Shown: positions 49,165-60,320 of the stretch, piece after piece
How positions within the stretch are numbered: the first letter of the stretch is position 1
Layout: every line of letters starts with the position of its first letter
Origin: Bathymodiolus brooksi
Lineage: Eukaryota > Mollusca > Bivalvia > Mytilida > Modiolidae
Assembly (NCBI GenBank): GCA_963680875.1
Contig: OY804576.1
Location: 76,327,668-76,391,667 of the forward strand
Direction of reading: 5' to 3'
DNA length: 64,000 nt
Notes under the pieces: model-generated
Told to the model about the DNA's origin: nothing
What the model saw: only the letters and a program-made list of their open reading frames with translations
Databases searched by the model: none
Position numbers and translations under genes: made by a program

Positions 49165-49309
49165 TAATGTTGTGTTAGCAATGACTATGCCATATAGTGG
49201 TCAGGGTTGAAGACATAGTGCACTCCCCTTTGGGTCGTGCACTATGTCTTCAACCCTGACCACTAGTACATGTATATTGGCATAGTCATTGCTAACACAA
49301 CATTATTAT
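49165..49309. mobile_element. Near-perfect hairpin (snapback MITE)
   Basis: The left arm 49165-49223 (AATAATGTTGTGTTAGCAAT... to ...GACATAGTGCAC) and right arm 49237-49309 are reverse complements over about 59 bp. They enclose a 13-nt loop (TCCCCTTTGGGTC). The right arm has an extra segment of roughly 14 bp (GTACATGTATATTG). The arms are otherwise almost identical, suggesting a young or conversion-maintained hairpin. Confidence 0.8.
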
Positions 49310-49310
49310 A

Positions 49311-50600
49311 TAAATAAAATCTCATTGTTAAGGTTTACGTTTTTTATGATAGGGATATTTATGTAACTATAGAGGTTTGAAAAATAGATCATTAAATTAA
49401 TATTTAAAATATTTTTTCCCAATCAAAATGGTTTTCCGAATGTATAATATAATACAGTAGTCTCCCTCTTATAAGGCCATCCCTTCTGCAGTGAAAAAGT
49501 GGCCTTTTGTAAACTATAACTGTTTAACTTTCTTTTTATTTTCAATTGATTGTATTACAACATTTGAACTAGTGTGGTGATCAATTCTCTAGTCAGTAAT
49601 GAAAGAGATATTTAAAAATTCATGTTGTAGTGTTGAATTTATAACTATTGTCAATGTATTCACAGAATATACTCAAGGGGGGGAAAGAACAATAGATTAG
49701 TATTTGAGCATTGATAAAGTAAACCAAAGATTATTGAAATTTCTTGGGTATATTCTTTGAAGATGTTGGTACTATAATACAATAATATATAATTACCTCA
49801 ATAGATTAATTTGACAACATTGATACAACTCATAGGAGTGTCCTATCAATGTTGCAATATACCGGTATATCACACAAGTACTATTTTGAAAGAAAAAAAA
49901 CTTTCTTGTGTATCAATTGGTTGTTCCTCAAGGTGTTAAATTTTTCCAAGATGATCTGTCCCTTTGAATTACAGAGCCGTCCGTTGTGTTCGTGCACCTA
50001 AGGGTTCAGTGGTTAATTTCACAGCTTACCTAAATTTTATTGAATTAATTTAAATCATCCTCAAATACATTGAAGTATTATCTTTATGGTTTTTATCCAG
50101 ATTTCGCTACAATTTTTAACATTTCAGTGAAAACGAAGTGTAAACAAATCAACCCTCGATTTTTGACAAATGTTGCAGCGTCCGGTGATATCGTGCATGC
50201 ATACTTTGGATGGTTCTTAAAATGAATACGGGAAAGATTTTATTTTGAAAGTTTTCGAAATTGAAGTTTATATCTATTCCTTCAAAATAAGCTCAAATTT
50301 GAAAACATTTGATATCTTTTAATATAATTAGAGTTAATCCTCACATACCAGTAGTCCCCATCTTAACTTTTCCAATGATTTTGTAATTTTGACATGTACA
50401 ATATGTATGCGCGAACACCGGTGCCAAGACAGTAATACAGTACAATAGGTATTGTATTCATTCAAAGAAACACGTACAGATCAACTTGTTTTTTGTTTAC
50501 TTTACAATAACATACCTAGTACAATGTATACATTATTTTGTCAATAAATTAAAGATGAACATGTACTTTTTATCCAAATACATTTAAATTTAATTGAAAT
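49311..50600. other. AT-rich DNA with one repeat fragment
   Basis: A fragment of the CTCTTATAAGGCCATCCCTT family lies at about 49453-49510. Otherwise no gene was recognised. Confidence 0.5.
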
Positions 50601-50629
50601 CCAAAATATGTTGCCAACAAATAGTTATT

Positions 50630-53600
50630 AAGTTAGACTGGGTGTAATATGGCCATAAATAATACTGGTTTACCAAAGGCAGCCCCTTGTTACAATAAAA
50701 CCATTTCAAGTTAGACTTGGTGTAATCTAGCTGGAAATAATACTGGTTTACCAAAAGCAGCCCCTTGTTGCAATAAAACCATTTCAAGTTAGACTGGGTG
50801 TAATATGGCTGGAAATAATACCGGTTTACCAAAGGCAGCCTGCCCTTTGTTACAATAAAACCATTTCAAGTTAGACTGGGTGTAATATAGCCGTAGATAA
50901 TACCGGTTTACCAAAGACAGTACCTTGTTGCAATAAGACCATTTCAAGTTAGACTGGGTGTAATATGGGTGGAAATAATACCGGTTTACCAAAGGCAGCC
51001 TGCCCTTTGTTACAATAAAACCATTTCAAGTTAGACTGGGTGTAATATAGCCGTAGATAATACCGGTTTACCAAAGGCAGTACCTTGTTGCAATAAGACC
51101 ATTTCAAGTTAGACTGGTTGTAATATGGCTGGAAATAATACCGGTTTACCAAAGGCAGCCCCTTGTCGCAATAAGACCATTTCAAGTTAGACTGGGTGTA
51201 ATATAGCTAGAAATAATACGGGTTTACCAAACGCAGCCCCTTGTTGCAATAAGACCATTTCAAGTTAGACAGGGTGTAATATAGCTGGAAATAATACGGG
51301 TTTACCAAAGGCAGCCCCTTGTTGCAATAAGACCATTTCAAGTTAGACTGGGTGTAATATAGCTGGAAATAATACGGGTTTACCAAATGCAGCCCCTTGT
51401 TGCAATAAGACCATTTCAAGTTAGACTGGGTGTAATATAGCTGGAAATAATACGGGTTTACCAAAGGCAGCCCCTTGTTGTAATAAGACCATTTCAAGTT
51501 AGACTGGGTGTAATATAGCTGGAAATAATACTGGTTTACCAAAGGCAGCCTGCCCTTTGTTACAATAAAACCATTTCAAGTTAGACTGGGTGTAATATAG
51601 CCATAGATAATACCGGTTTACCAAAGGCAGTACCTTGTTGCAATAAGACCATTTCAAGTTAGACTGGGTGTAATATGGCTGGAAATAATACCGGTTTACC
51701 AAAGGCAGCCTGCCCTTTGTTACAATAAAACCATTTCAAGTTAGACTGGGTGTAATATAGCCATAGATAATACCGGTTTACCAAAGGCAGTACCTTGTTG
51801 CAATAAGACCATTTCAAGTTAGACAGGGTGTAATATAGCTGGAAATAATACGGGTTTACCAAAGGCAGCCCCTTGTTGCAATAAGACCATTTCAAGTTAG
51901 ACTGGGTGTAATATAGCTGGAAATAATACGGGTTTACCAAAGGCAGCCCCTTGTTGCAATAAGACCATTTCAAGTTAGACTGGGTGTAATATAGCTGGAA
52001 ATAATACCGGTTTACCAAAGGCAGCCTGCCCTTTGTTACAATAAAACCATTTCAAGTTAGACTGGGTGTAATATAGCCATAGATAATACCGGTTTACCAA
52101 AGGCAGTACCTTGTTGCAATAAGACCATTTCAAGTTAGACTGGGTGTAATATAGCTGGAAATAATACGGGTTTACCAAAGGCAGCCCCTTGTTGTAATAA
52201 GACCATTTCAAGTTAGACTGGGTGTAATATAGCTGGAAATAATACTGGTTTACCAAAGGCAGCCTGCCCTTTGTTACAATAAAACCATTTCAAGTTAGAC
52301 TGGGTGTAATATAGCCATAGATAATACCGGTTTACCAAAGGCAGTACCTTGTTGCAATAAGACTATTTCAAGTTAGACTGGGTGTAATATGGCTGGAAAT
52401 AATACCGGTTTACCAAAGGCAGCCTGCCCTTTGTTACAATAAAACCATTTCAAGTTAGACTGGGTGTAATATAGCCGTAGATAATACCGGTTTACCAAAG
52501 GCAGTACCTTGTTGCAATAAGACCATTTCAAGTTAGACTGGGTGTAATATGGGTGGAAATAATACCGGTTTACCAAAGGCAGCCTGCCCTTTGTTACAAT
52601 AAAACCATTTCAAGTTAGACTGGGTGTAATATAGCCGTAGATAATACCGGTTTACCAAAGGCAGTACCTTGTTGCAATAAGACCATTTCAAGTTAGACTG
52701 GTTGTAATATGGCTGGAAATAATACCGGTTTACCAAAGGCAGCCCCTTGTCGCAATAAGACCATTTCAAGTTAGACTGGGTGTAATATAGCTGGAAATAA
52801 TACGGGTTTACCAAACGCAGCCCCTTGTTGCAATAAGACCATTTCAAGTTAGACAGGGTGTAATATAGCTGGAAATAATACGGGTTTACCAAAGGCAGCC
52901 CCTTGTTGCAATAAGACCATTTCAAGTTAGACTGGGTGTAATATAGCTGGAAATAATACGGGTTTACCAAAGGCAGCCCCTTGTTGCAATAAGACCATTT
53001 CAAGTTAGACTGGGTGTAATATAGCTGGAAATAATACCGGTTTACCAAAGGCAGCCTGCCCTTTGTTACAATAAAACCATTTCAAGTTAGACTGGGTGTA
53101 ATATAGCCATAGATAATACCGGTTTACCAAAGGCAGTACCTTGTTGCAATAAGACCATTTCAAGTTAGACTGGGTGTAATATGGCTGGAAATAATACCGG
53201 TTTACCAAAGGCAGCCCCTTGTTGCAATAAGACCATTTCAAGTTAGACTGGGTGTAATATAGCTGGAAATAATACGGGTTTACCAAAGGCAGCCCCTTGT
53301 TGCAATAAGACCATTTCAAGTTTGACTGGGTGTAATATGGCTGGAAATAATCAGTTTACCAAAGGCAGCCCCTTGTTGCAATAAGACCATTTCAAGTTAG
53401 ACTGGGTGTAATATAGCTGGAAATAATACGGGTTTACCAAAGGCAGCCCCTTGTTGCAATAAGACCATTTCAAGTTTGACTGGGTGTAATATGGCTGGAA
53501 ATAATCAGTTTACCAAAGGCAGCCCCTTGTTGCAATAAAACCATTTCAAGTTAGACTGGGTGTAATATAGCTGGAAATAATACCGGTTTACTAAAGGCAG

Positions 53601-53830
53601 CCCCTTGTTGCAATAAGACCATTTCAAGTTGGACTGGGTGTAATATGGCTGGAAATAATCGGTTTACCAAAGGCAGCCCCTTGTTGCAATAAAACCATTT
53701 CAAGTTAGACTGGGTGTAATATGGCTGGAAATAATCGGTTTACCAAAGGCAGCCCCTTGTTGCAATAAAACCATTTCAAGTTAGACTGGGTGTAATATGG
53801 CTGGAAATAATGCTGGTTTACCCAAAAATA
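50630..53830 (-). repeat. Tandem array of 78/82-bp units (about 40 copies)
   Basis: The basic unit contains ACCATTTCAAGTTAGACTGG, GTGTAATATAGCTGGAAATA, ATACGGGTTTACCAAAGG and CAGCCCCTTGTTGCAATAAG (78 bp). A second form has CAGCCTGCCCTTTGTTACAA (82 bp). On the minus strand 78 bp equals 26 codons, so open frames of up to 171 codons arise, with VNxYYFQLYYTQSNLKW repeated; these are artefacts. The order of variants (GGGTGG, ACTGGTTG, CTTGTCGC, ACCAAACGC, GACAGGGTG) recurs at an offset of 1584 bp (about 50805-51330 and 52389-52914). The right edge decays near 53820. Confidence 0.95.
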
Positions 53831-54775
53831 GCCTCTTGTTAGCTACTATAAAACCACCCCTTCTACAATAATTACTGGTTAGTGGAAAATTTGTTATTGT
53901 TTAGTTTAATTACTACAAAGATGGATTAGAAAAATGTATACAAAAGGCATTATCTTATAGGACTAATACTGTAATTATATGAGTAATCTTTACATGAGGA
54001 GACCTCTAACAATATGACCAGTATATTTATTGAGACTGAACCTCTGATGAGAGGGTCCTTGCACAAAAAGGGATTTTTATTATACTACAAGGAATGATAT
54101 GCCTAGATGGTTTCATTACTTTTTTTTTCCACAATATATATTTTTTTCAATATTACATGTATTGAAAATTAGTTGTTTTTTTTTACTTCTTCATAATTTT
54201 ATTTTAGTTACGGTATATACACATATATATAAGGAAATCCTGATATGTCAAGCATTATTATGGTTGTAGTTTGTTGAATGTGGATCATTGTAAATTGTAT
54301 GAATTATTATACTGAAATTTTGGTTAAAAAATGTGATGAAGGTAACTATATACAATAAACCACTGTTTGGCCATATTTGTGGGAAAATTACATAACATTG
54401 TGTCATGTCATGGTGGTTTTTGAAAAAAACATATATTGAAAAAACTTTTGCAAGAAGTTAAGTAAAATTGAATTAATGAAAATGCTAAATTTTGATTTTT
54501 CACATGCTTTGTGCACAAAGATCATTCTCCGCATACTGGGTACAGTTTGATGACGGTAAGACTTCACATTTGTTATACATGTACCACCAAAAAAGTACTT
54601 CAGACAAATTTTGAAGAAAATCTATTGTAAATAATTGGTTTGTAGTATATAGCTACCTAAAAAAAAAAAAAATGAAAGATTCATCATTTTATTGGTGAAT
54701 CATTTAAGTGCCTTACTGTTAAATTCTTTGATCATAATATTGTATTATATATTTATTTGTTTTTGTGCCGATTTT
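53831..54775. other. AT-rich DNA, no gene recognised
   Basis: Contains CTCTTGTTAGCTACTATAAA, reminiscent of the 78-bp unit and of the 49464 repeat family, then unremarkable AT-rich sequence. Confidence 0.45.
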
Positions 54776-55040
54776 TTGTTAGTCACCATCTGTCTGGTGT
54801 CTCTAAACTTTTCACATTTCAAACTTCTTCACAGAAGCGATTTATGAACTATTTGAAAGAAAATTTGATTGAAACCAAAATGTACATGAATTACATGTAT
54901 CATTGGAGGCCTCTTCTATAGTAGTTTAGAAATCTTTTTTGGGTGGAGGGGTGTTTTTTTTCACCTAATAATCAATCAATTTACACAAATGTTAACAACG
55001 TGATTGATATAGACTCAGATAGGCCTCTGGTTTTGATTTT
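54776..55040 (+). mobile_element. Short pearl/CvA-like element remnant
   Basis: TTAGTCACCATCTGTCTGGT, CTAAACTTTTCACATTTCAA and ACTTCTTC open it as in the large element. It ends GATAGGCCTCTGGTTTTGA, corresponding to the large element's right end (GCCTCTGGTTGA). There is one core copy only. Confidence 0.6.
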
Positions 55041-55367
55041 CATCATATCTGCTATATGAAATGTCTCTCCTATTCTCTGTATCATCCTTTTGGAAGTCAA
55101 CTAATTAAAATGGTCCGGAAATGAAAACTACTTACTGTGTTGCGTCAAATTAACATGCATCTGAAAGATAGGTAGAATCTGGTACAACAACGCACCCTTC
55201 CTTTGAGTCGTTTTGAATGTATGGGTTTTATTCCTGTCTCTACTGGTATTAAAATTGGGTTTTTTCGACTTGTTTTTACCAGAGGTGCAGCCTGGGATAA
55301 ATCCATTTGATGTCCTCAAAATTCTTATTATGCCAACCATGAAGGAAAACATAAGCAGACGATGTAA

Positions 55368-56718
55368 GACAATAGACTCTTTCACGATAACTGTGGTTCT
55401 ACATTCATCAGGGACATTTGTGAGTGGAAAAATGATGATTTCGCAGGAAAATCGTGACGTCATAAACACATTTAAGGGAATACGATACAGTAGCAAAGGC
55501 AGATAATTACTTTGCCGAATACCGCATGTTGTTTTTGCAACATCACAGTAACGAGCGCGACATTTTCCGCGGAAGCTGCATCGACGTCATAAAAAGCTGA
55601 TTGCGTAAAAATTTGAAAGCACCTGCTTCAAGCCGAATAATGCTGTTTTTGAAAGAAGGAGAAATACGCCGTCAGAAAAAAATGTTCAGAGCACTTGAAA
55701 GAGTTGGATAGGAATGTTGGTGAGACAGAGGTAGACCAGACAGACGCAGACCAGACGGACGCAAACCCTGGAACTGATTATAAAGATATATGCTGGCAGG
55801 ATGGGAGACGAATAGGTGAACTAAAAACACTAGCAGAGCAATTAAACGTGTGTGACGGTTGTGATACACCGTTAAATCTAATGAACATTGAGCAAGAACG
55901 TTTGTACGGGTTCGGCAGTTACTTATCTATTCGCTGTACAACTATAGCCGTTCTCTTTCATTTATTTCATTCTCCGGTTGCGTTGCCCTTTCATCCAATC
56001 CAAGGAAAACGGCGGGAAAGATTCCACGACGTTTTACCTATTAAAATACATTGTAGGGTAATTTGGCACCGAAATTGACGATGTCTAGGTTTGTCATGAA
56101 AAATGCACGGTTTTTGTTCTGTGGCTAAAAAACAAGCACATGTACCCCCTTACTTTTTGTTAAAATTCTAAATAAAATCATTGCGAGAATATCATGACAA
56201 AATATTAAGAAAATTTCAATTGTCATTTTTTTTCTACATGCAAATTTATTCATGAAGAAACCACTAAATAATCCATATTCCACAAATAAGTAGAATTTTT
56301 GGACTACTTAATCTATTATTGGCAATGTACATGTTCATCAACTTTGAACGAAATTATCATAGGAAGCTATTGCAAAAAACCGGATGCAATTATCTTTTAC
56401 CGTTTTGAAATTGTGATATTTTATTTACCGCTATAAAAATCTGTTTTTTAAAAATTTGTGGAAAAATGGTCGAAATTCGACCGTAAATATCTCGAAAACT
56501 AAGTCACGAAGGTATATTTTTCTTTGCATATTTGGAAAGAGCATGTCGAAATTGACCACATCACAAATTTTCATGAAAAAATCAATTGGCAATCCCTACT
56601 GTATCGTATTCCCTTAAGTGTTCTACGACGTCATTTTACGGGAAAGGGTATTATTACCACTCACAATTGTCCCGAATGAATGCAGGAAAGCAGTTATCAT
56701 GAAAGAATCTATTTTGTC
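55368..56718. mobile_element. 1.35-kb element with 125-bp inverted arms
   Basis: The left arm 55368-55493 and right arm 56596-56718 are inverted copies. They share CTTTCACGATAACTG-like, CATTCATC.GGGACA, TTGTGAGTGG and TTAAGGGAATACGATACAGT followed by AG. Between them lies a Mutator-transposase-like coding fragment and otherwise AT-rich DNA. No target duplication could be fixed, and I cannot exclude that these are two facing solo ends. Confidence 0.65.
55695..56078 (+). pseudogene. Fragment like the N-terminus of a Mutator-like transposase protein
   Basis: The open frame has no ATG at its start. It contains an acidic repeat (DQTDADQTDAN) and then CWQDGRRIGELKTLAEQLN, with a CDGC pair and a glycine-containing YGFGSYLSIRC. 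The order W-x-DGRR-(I/V)-x-EL...L-x-x-L...C-x-x-C...L...G-x-x-x-x-L-x-I-x-C is the pattern I associate with the start of Mutator-like transposase-domain proteins of invertebrates. The catalytic part is absent. The remaining residues after RC look unrelated. Location inside inverted arms fits a deleted MULE-type element. Recognition is from memory of the family pattern. Confidence 0.5.
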
Positions 56719-57280
56719 ATATTAAATTCACATGCAAATCTCAGATATGCCTAAACATTAACAGAAAGATTTTATACAAAATGTAGAGGTAAAATTAATG
56801 AAGCTAGGTAAACAACCTCGAGTCCTGTTAGAAAAGGAAGATGGTGACCATTAAATATTAAATCTCTGTAGAGAAAGTCAATGTTTTCTTTCATTCAAAT
56901 CGTCCAGAGAGAATGTTAAACATGGATCATGAACCTTAGGATGGAATATTGTGCTGGATTTTCAGTGCAAAAGGGTAGGGAATGGGCATTTAAAAAAAAC
57001 CAAGTAGATCGTACCATGTTTTGGTAAATTTATTTATGTGACACAGAGTATAGAAAATTATCAATTTGATTTAAAAATCATCAAAATATGTGTTGTGCAG
57101 AAAAACTTACATTTTTAAACCATTCATTTCATATTTACAAATATATTAATATATATATACTGGTATATATATCCAATTTACACATATACAAAAGTATTAT
57201 TTAAAGTTGTCTGCAATGACTGACTACATTTACATTTTGTACCATGACCATTGTTATTATTTTTTGTATTATTGCATCTA
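56719..57280. other. AT-rich DNA, no gene recognised
   Basis: No exon or repeat family was recognised. Confidence 0.5.
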
Positions 57281-57540
57281 ATTAATATTACCATCACTTG
57301 TCTGGTGTTTTTTGTCTGCAAACTTTCTCATATTAATCTTCTGTTCTGTTTGGAAAAACACTTTAATTTGAACCAGATGCCTGTAAGCAGCTTCTCTCAT
57401 TTTTATACGACCAAATTTTTTTGGCGGCCATCTTATGTTATAGATCTGTCATCATTGATCTGTAGACACAAAGGCTTCTTTTGATCTAGTTTACCAACCG
57501 ATCATTCTGAATTTTTAGCACCGAATAAAGGTTGAGATTG
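57281..57540 (+). mobile_element. Decayed pearl/CvA-like remnant
   Basis: TTACCATCACTTGTCTGGTG, CTGCAAACTTTCTCATATTA and ATCTTCT followed by TTTGAACCAGATG echo the element's 5' region in order. Too decayed to bound. Confidence 0.4.
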
Positions 57541-58041
57541 TTTGGAGGATTATACCCATACTTGTTTCAAAACAAGAGGTCCCAAGGTGCCAAAAAGTGT
57601 GTTTTCTGTATGTGGAGTGTTTTTTTTAAATTAATTCTTTAGGTGATAATTTAGTTTGTCCAGTTCTGTCTCCAGCATATTACTGTGTCCACACTTGCTT
57701 TTAATATACACTTGTTCAACTTCCCCTTGTCCACATGGTGCTGTCGTATCTTGCTGCGCTGTGTGAAGCCCTTTATTTTACTGATTTAGATGGCTATGGT
57801 CTGTTAAATGCTTTATGCTTTTTATAATACTAGTCATCATTAATTCATTTCAATTTGCCATTTTGTATAACATTTGTGTCTGGATTAAGATTAGATTCAA
57901 ACTGTAGGTGCATTAATATTGTAATAGGTTGTTCCTACATATATGTCAGTTTTTACTCATGTAAAATTGTATATGATGATTTGTTGTTAGTGGAGTTCTT
58001 ATCTTCCATCAGACCAGTTTTTCAATAAGCTAGAAATAATG
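57541..58041. other. AT-rich DNA, no gene recognised
   Basis: Nothing recognisable. Confidence 0.5.
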
Positions 58042-58043
58042 TA

Positions 58044-58264
58044 CAGTCAAATCTGTCTTATGTGACCACTGATATATGGTCACATAAGACAGATGGTCAC
58101 TAAATACAGGTTTAATATTAAATTTAATATGAAATGTACTATTGTTGAAAGTGGCATTAAACACCATAACCCCTAACCCCTGAAATGTACTATGAAGGGA
58201 AATTAAAATTAACAAAGTGCAAATTGTTGCTTAATAGAGGTGGTCACTGAAGCAGGTTTGGCTG
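58044..58264. mobile_element. Second TA-flanked MITE, carrying a SINE-tail insertion
   Basis: Starts CAGTCAAATCTGT and ends CAGGTTTGGCTG, flanked by TA on both sides, as at 43692. Inside, GACCACTGATATATGGTCAC is a local palindrome. A SINE tail was inserted at 58143-58180. Confidence 0.75.
58130..58193 (+). mobile_element. Tail-only SINE insertion with 13-bp duplication
   Basis: A 38-bp insert (58143-58180) begins TGTTGAAAGTGGCATTAAAC and ends CCCCTAACCCC. It is flanked by perfect TGAAATGTACTAT copies at 58130-58142 and 58181-58193. Confidence 0.85.
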
Positions 58265-58720
58265 TACTATGTTAAAAGCTTATAGAACACAAGGACCAAA
58301 GTACCATAATAGATTTGCTGTGATATTTCTAATTTTTCAATTAATACACAAATTATTTTCTTCTTCTGACTTGGCTATTATCCATGTGTCAGAAAGGGAG
58401 ATGAAATTGTATAAGGCATTTTCTTTTTGCAGAGTTTAAATAAATATATGTTTCCTAGCTCTTTTATATGTTATTTTCTTCAGTTGAAAACTTGTGCCTT
58501 GTTACAGCTAAAACTGTCAAAAGGGAGAAATGTTGACAAAGGAATCACTTAAATTTGCTTTTGTCAAGAAACATATTTTTGTTTCAAATAATTTATTGTC
58601 AATAAAATGTGTATTAGTTAATCGTTTTTGCCTAATGTATATTTGATTTGAATGTCAATGAAGAATTGTTTTAAATGTTAAGGTAGCTATGCAACATTGA
58701 ACACTGTTCTGCTGTTTTTG
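58265..58720. other. AT-rich DNA, no gene recognised
   Basis: Nothing recognisable between the MITE and the 24-bp minisatellite. Confidence 0.5.
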
Positions 58721-58723
58721 TTG

Positions 58724-58996
58724 ATAACCTTTTGTTGCATATCCTTTTGTAATGGCCTTGACATAACCTTTTGCAATGGCCTTGACATAGCATTTTGTAA
58801 TGGCCTTGACATAACCTTTTGTAATGGCCTTGACATAACCTTTTGTATTGGCTTTGACATAACCTTTTGTAATTGCCTTGACCTAACCTTTTGTAATTGC
58901 CTTGGCCTAACCTTTTGTAATGGCCTTGGCCTAACCTTTTGTAATGGCCTTGACATAACATTTTGTAATGGCCTTGACATAACCTTTTGTAATGAC
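58724..58996 (+). repeat. 24-bp minisatellite, about 11 copies
   Basis: The unit is AATGGCCTTGACATAACC followed by TTTTGT (24 bp, 8 codons), with variants ATTGCC, GGCCTAAC and CATAGC. Because the period is a multiple of three, both strands are open for about 100 codons (plus strand ITFCNGLD repeats; minus strand QGHYKRLC repeats). The plus-strand frame 58697-59023 starts with a hydrophobic stretch (NTVLLFLLITFCC), but the shared periodicity makes real coding unlikely. Confidence 0.9.
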
Positions 58997-59023
58997 CATG
59001 TTAAAAGACACAAAACTTGTTGA

Positions 59024-59346
59024 AGTATAAGGTAAAAAATATATATTAATTAAGGCATTATGGCTTTTATGCATTAAAAAGTAGTAATTACATTATTTTA
59101 ATTCACTTCAGGGTGAAATTAGTAAAGAAGGGCATGCTTTAAATAAGAGGAGACAATTCCTTTAAAAAGAGCTCTGTTTCATGTGACATATCCATGTATA
59201 CTGTTGTTAAAAACATTGTTTTCCCTTGTTTGTTCTTCCAAAAAAAATATAGCTTCTTGACCACTTTCTTCTAAACTTTTAAAATGTTCTATCCTAATGA
59301 ATTTGTTTCATGAAATGTTCCAGATATTTATGACAATTAACCTGTT
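59024..59346. other. AT-rich DNA, no gene recognised
   Basis: Nothing recognisable. Confidence 0.5.
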
Positions 59347-59404
59347 CTCGCCATGATATAGCTGAAAAATTGCTGTGTTGGCATTAAACAACAATCACAC
59401 ACTC
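59347..59404 (+). mobile_element. SINE 3' tail fragment
   Basis: CTCGCCATGATATAGCTGAA followed by TGTTGGCATTAAACAACAAT and CACACACTCATT is the conserved SINE 3' domain and tail, without a head. Confidence 0.65.
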
Positions 59405-59749
59405 ATTATTTATGAAAAAAAGGACATGGAATTTCTATAGGGAGAGGGGCAAGATTTTTAACCTATATTTTTTAGCCAATTTTAGAAAAAAAAATTACTT
59501 ATTTAATGTTTTGTTGTACATAGCTGCCTTAAAAGAGGAGTTGTTTACATACCTATTGTCCCCGAGATTAGTATGGGAAAATTATCTATTGATAGACCAT
59601 CAATTGTTTTTGTTAATTTTGTGGTTGACTGTTTTAAAATATGGTTGGCTTGATGATAAAATAGGAAAAATCTGTTTAGTGTTTAATTTTGATCTCTTGA
59701 ATTTTTGTCACTAAATATTATGATGTAGGAAGTTTCATTGCCCAATAAC
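59405..59749. other. AT-rich DNA, no gene recognised
   Basis: A 100-codon plus-strand frame lies at 59412-59714 (MKKRTWNFYRERGK...) without recognisable homology and with AT-driven composition. It is not supported as a gene. Confidence 0.4.
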
Positions 59750-60100
59750 CACATTGGTGATGTAGTGGTTAGTATGTTGTCTTGTGTGCAGTCGATCATT
59801 GATTCATTGATTCCTGTCCTGGTCCTCAAACCAAATAATGTAAAATTGTCATTTGCTGCTTCTCTGATAAACATGCCACGTTAAGGTGAAAGAGCAAGGA
59901 CTTGCATGCTCGGAATCACGATTATGTGTCCTGAGTGAAGCGACATGTCTACCCATGAAGTTTTGTTTCAGTGATCTAGCACTATCAAATACAACTAAGC
60001 ATGTTGGTCTAGTATAAAGCGGATATTATCTTCATCTCATCAAAATGTCATTTGTTTTCCCCATGTTTGCACACTTGGTGTTAAACAACAACCACTCACT
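59750..60100 (+). mobile_element. tRNA-derived SINE, family 2 (near full length)
   Basis: The head GTAGTGGTTAGTATGTTGTC, a decayed B box (TTGATTCCTGTCC), the body CATTTGCTGCTTCTCTGATA and GCAAGGACTTGCATGCTCGG, then TGTGTCCTGAGTGAAGCGAC, and the tail TTGGTGTTAAACAACAACCA with CTCACTCG. This is the longest copy of family 2 in the window. Confidence 0.75.
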
Positions 60101-60246
60101 CGTTGCACATGTTTATCTTATGTTCGTATTGAACTGAATCTTGTTCCAATTGTGGTTTACAATATGGCAGTAATATTCACGACTCACAGAATATTGTTGT
60201 AAATGTTCAACCAAAATAACATTGAAAAACGTTTTACTAAAAACAA

Positions 60247-60320
60247 CCTTATTGTGAACTTTTACCATATAAACTGAAATATTGTTGAAAGTGGTGTTAA
60301 CCACCACAACCCTAACCCAT
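60247..60320 (+). mobile_element. SINE 3' tail fragment
   Basis: ATATAAACTGAAATATTGTT followed by GAAAGTGGTGTTAACCACCA and CAACCCTAACCCAT, i.e. the family-1 tail without its head. No clear flanking duplication. Confidence 0.65.

Noticed and set aside
50590..53319. Minus-strand frames with VNRYYFQ...YYTQSNLKW repeats
   Set aside because: They follow the 78-bp unit (26 codons) and break at the 82-bp units. No start context or non-repeat domain.
55213..55506. Plus-strand frame starting MNVWVLFLSLLVLKLGFFDL, signal-peptide-like
   Set aside because: It runs into the inverted arm of the 55368 element. The hydrophobic start is AT-driven and no family was recognised.
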